From: Chitinophaga oryziterrae | GTDB lineage: Bacteria; Bacteroidota; Bacteroidia; Chitinophagales; Chitinophagaceae | Assembly (NCBI RefSeq): GCF_009758125.1 | Contig: NZ_WRXO01000010.1 | Coordinates: 1-64,000 of the forward strand | Length of the DNA: 64,000 nt | Direction: 5' to 3' | Shown: one piece after another, positions 62,123 to 64,000 of the stretch | Layout of the letters: each line of letters begins with the position of its first letter | How positions within the stretch are numbered: the first letter of the stretch is position 1 | Position numbers and translations under genes: made by a program | The notes under the pieces: model-generated | The model's input: the letters and a program-made list of their open reading frames with translations, nothing else | Databases searched by the model: none | Told to the model about the DNA's origin: nothing

Positions 62123-63553
62123 TTAAGCATATTGTCTCTTCAGCAGTTCAGGGTACTCCAGACTCACCTTCATAATCAACTCTCCGAATAAAGTATTTAC
62201 CCACGCAAACCATGGACGGGTAAATTTAGCAGGATCATTCTTGTGGAACGATTCATGCACAAATCCGGTATCACCATCCGTATTACGTATCGTACGCAAA
62301 CACTCTGCTATTTCTTCTTTATCACTGCTCGTCAGCGCTTTCATAATAATACTCATTGGCCAGATGTAATCCGGACCGGTATGCGGACTACCTACTCCAT
62401 CTCCGTATTTACCTTTGTAAAACCAGCAATGGAAGCTGCTCCATACAAAATGACGGGAGGCCTGATACAAAGGATCATCTGCGGTCGTATATCCGAGGTA
62501 TGGAATAGACAACAAACTGGGTACATTGGTATCATCCAGGAATAAACGGTTACCATAACCGTCCACTTCAAAACCAAACATATTACCCAACTGCGGATGC
62601 GGAACGATCGCATACGCTTTGATAGCCCTGTCTACTTCATCTGCCAGCTCCATACACTCCTTTGTAAATGCAGCATCCTTAAATACCACCTCACTCATCT
62701 CCGCCAGCTGACGCAGTGACACTACGGCAAACATATTGGAAGGGATCAGGAACGGGAAAACGGTGGCATCATCCGAAGGACGGAAAATGGATACGATCAG
62801 TCCTACCGGCTGCATAGGTGCTCCCCAGCCTTTATTAGGTGCAGTATCCGACTGGATAGGCGTATTACGCTGGAACTTGTAAGGCCCGCGGTTTTCTTTA
62901 CGCTGCTGCTCCTTAAATGTTTTAACGATCAGCTTTGCGGCCTTCTTATAAGTATCATTCAGTACACTGGTATCACCACTCTCTTTCCAGTAATGATAAG
63001 CCAGGCGCACTGTATAACAAAGAGAATCTATCTCCCATTTACGCTCATGCAGTTCAGGCTTCATTTCTGTAAGGTCAGTATCCCACTCACTGCCTGTTGG
63101 CCCTTCATTAAAGGCATTGGCATAAGGGTCTATCAGTATACATTTTGTCTGCCTGTTTACCACACCGGCAATCAGCTGTTTCAGCTTTTCATCTTCTTTT
63201 ATCAATGGTAGATAAGGCCATACCTGCGCACTCGAATCTCTCAGCCACATCGCATTGATATCACCTGTAATTACAAATGTATCCGGACGGCCATTCTCCA
63301 TCTTGAAACTTACCGTAGTATCCAGCGTATTCGGAAAGCAGTTTTCAAACATCCAGCCCAGTTTTGGATCGGAGATCTCTTTCTTAATATTGCTGATCGC
63401 CTTCTCTACACCCGCGCTGGTAAACTTACGCTGTGCAGGCAACGGACGCTTTGATACATATACTCCCTGACTGAATACAGCCTTGGGAAAACCCAATGCA
63501 ACAGCGCCTGCCAGCAGACCGCCATTCCTGATAAAATCTCTTCTAGCCACCAT
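62123..63553 (-). CDS. Glycoside hydrolase family 125 exo-alpha-1,6-mannosidase
   Basis: 476 residues from ATG 63553, where a Tat-type signal begins (MVARRDFIRNGGLLAG with the twin Arg); the frame extends upstream but adds an implausible leader. GH125 features: NAMWLRDSSAQVWPYL (about 105-120), GPTGSEWDTDLTEMKPELHE then KWEIDSL, and PNKGWGAPMQPVGLIVSIFR. Family enzymes remove alpha-1,6-linked mannose from the ends of N-glycans or yeast mannan. Exported, folded, through the Tat system. Divergent from the mutase gene. Confidence 0.9.
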   Translation of the reverse strand: MVARRDFIRNGGLLAGAVALGFPKAVFSQGVYVSKRPLPAQRKFTSAGVEKAISNIKKEISDPKLGWMFENCFPNTLDTTVSFKMENGRPDTFVITGDINAMWLRDSSAQVWPYLPLIKEDEKLKQLIAGVVNRQTKCILIDPYANAFNEGPTGSEWDTDLTEMKPELHERKWEIDSLCYTVRLAYHYWKESGDTSVLNDTYKKAAKLIVKTFKEQQRKENRGPYKFQRNTPIQSDTAPNKGWGAPMQPVGLIVSIFRPSDDATVFPFLIPSNMFAVVSLRQLAEMSEVVFKDAAFTKECMELADEVDRAIKAYAIVPHPQLGNMFGFEVDGYGNRLFLDDTNVPSLLSIPYLGYTTADDPLYQASRHFVWSSFHCWFYKGKYGDGVGSPHTGPDYIWPMSIIMKALTSSDKEEIAECLRTIRNTDGDTGFVHESFHKNDPAKFTRPWFAWVNTLFGELIMKVSLEYPELLKRQYA

Positions 63554-63693
63554 TTCTGTAAAATGTTTTCTATAAACGTGAACAATAAGGGTGTAAAATA
63601 AAAAAATGTACGAATATTCCACTGTCACTTTTAGTAAATTACAACTTCTGCAGCTCCACGTTGCCGCACAACACGTCAAACACCAAAAACAAT

Positions 63694-64000
63694 ATGACTG
63701 ATACACCAGTTCACAAGATCCGTATAGTAACAGCAGCTGCTCTTTTCGATGGCCACGACGCCGCCATTAACATTATGCGTCGCATCATGCAGTCCAAAGG
63801 TGCCGAAGTAATCCACCTGGGCCATAACCGCTCCGCAGCAGAAATCGTAGAATGTGCCATCCAGGAAGATGCCCAGGGCATCGCCGTTACTTCCTACCAG
63901 GGAGGACATGTGGAGTTCTTTAAATACATGTACGACCTTTTACAGGAAAATAACTGCGGACATATCAGGATCTTCGGCGGTGGGGGCGGCACCATCCTAC
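63694..64000 (+). CDS. icmF: IcmF-type fused isobutyryl-CoA mutase (3' end outside window)
   Basis: ATG 63694 and 102 codons to the edge with no stop. MTDTPVHKIRIVTAAALFDG then HDAAINIMRRIMQSKGAEVI is the cobalamin-binding domain with the DxHxx motif (Asp and His at about 19 and 21; the His ligates cobalt); VTSYQGGHVEFFKYMYDLL and the FGGGGGTIL loop follow. The sequence and N-terminal B12-domain order fit IcmF (fused mutase and G-protein chaperone), which interconverts isobutyryl- and butyryl-CoA. Full-length proteins are about 1100 residues. A stand-alone B12-binding mutase subunit remains possible because the rest is not visible. Confidence 0.83.
   Translation, partial: MTDTPVHKIRIVTAAALFDGHDAAINIMRRIMQSKGAEVIHLGHNRSAAEIVECAIQEDAQGIAVTSYQGGHVEFFKYMYDLLQENNCGHIRIFGGGGGTIL

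Noticed and set aside
63554..63706. 51-codon extension of the GH125 protein
   Set aside because: It is cysteine-rich and not family-like, and the Tat signal starts at the ATG at 63553. It would also overlap the mutase start region.
1..64000. CRISPR arrays, insertion sequences, prophage or integrative element
   Set aside because: No regularly spaced repeats, transposase, integrase or tRNA-edge duplication was seen. Both tRNA genes are intact and without flanking att-like copies.

Overview
The window looks like chromosomal DNA of a Bacteroidota bacterium, most likely a Chitinophaga-like member of the Chitinophagaceae. The grounds are a SusC/SusD pair with an ECF sigma factor and FecR anti-sigma factor, DUF4843 and PKD-like lipoproteins, a 2TM-domain protein, a RemB/Wzi-like outer-membrane protein, several Bacteroidota-type promoters (TTTG, about 20 nt, TAnnTTTG), and starts preceded by A-rich sequence rather than strong Shine-Dalgarno sites. 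No rRNA, CRISPR array, integrase or transposase was seen. The genus is inferred, not proven.

Layout. 0-5.2 kb: the 3' part of a GH106-type rhamnosidase, a secreted protein of unknown function, a large hairpin, an OafA-type acyltransferase, and directly after its stop codon a second, degraded 3' end of the secreted-protein gene. 5.2-11.3 kb: ordinary genes (acyl-CoA synthetase, MFS exporter with its GntR regulator, TPR membrane protein, MarC) flanked by two tRNA-Arg genes (CCT and CCG). 11.3-18.4 kb: a 2OG-Fe(II) oxygenase, a 7TM sensor with its own HTH, a dedicated ACP/ketosynthase-III pair, an aldo-keto reductase and small proteins. 18.4-27.3 kb: a six-gene nutrient uptake operon (sigma, FecR, SusC, SusD, DUF4843, PKD-like). 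27.4-31.7 kb: a small secreted protein, an ABC-F ATPase, an orphan short transcription unit and a RemB-like protein.

31.9-54.7 kb is a surface polysaccharide locus. A minus-strand operon of twelve closely packed genes runs from the export and chain-length genes (Wza-like, Wzz-like) through flippase, UDP-galactopyranose mutase, glycosyltransferases, an EpsG/Wzy-like polymerase, a HAD/membrane-protein pair and a NodB deacetylase to a GT4 enzyme. Two plus-strand islands and a gmd-fcl pair (GDP-L-fucose) lie beyond it, so the glycan probably contains fucose and galactofuranose. No initiating sugar-phosphate transferase was recognised.

54.9-64 kb: sterol-desaturase-like oxygenase, BCS1-like AAA ATPase, DinB protein, radical SAM protein, membrane-bound MutS-like ATPase, GH125 mannosidase and the first 102 codons of an IcmF-type B12-dependent mutase. 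Around the DinB gene (57.5-59.1 kb) lie two short modules with a matching layout: a strong promoter, a tiny cysteine-containing ORF, a terminator, a second tiny ORF and a second terminator. I could not match these to any known family, and they are the best candidate here for something undescribed.
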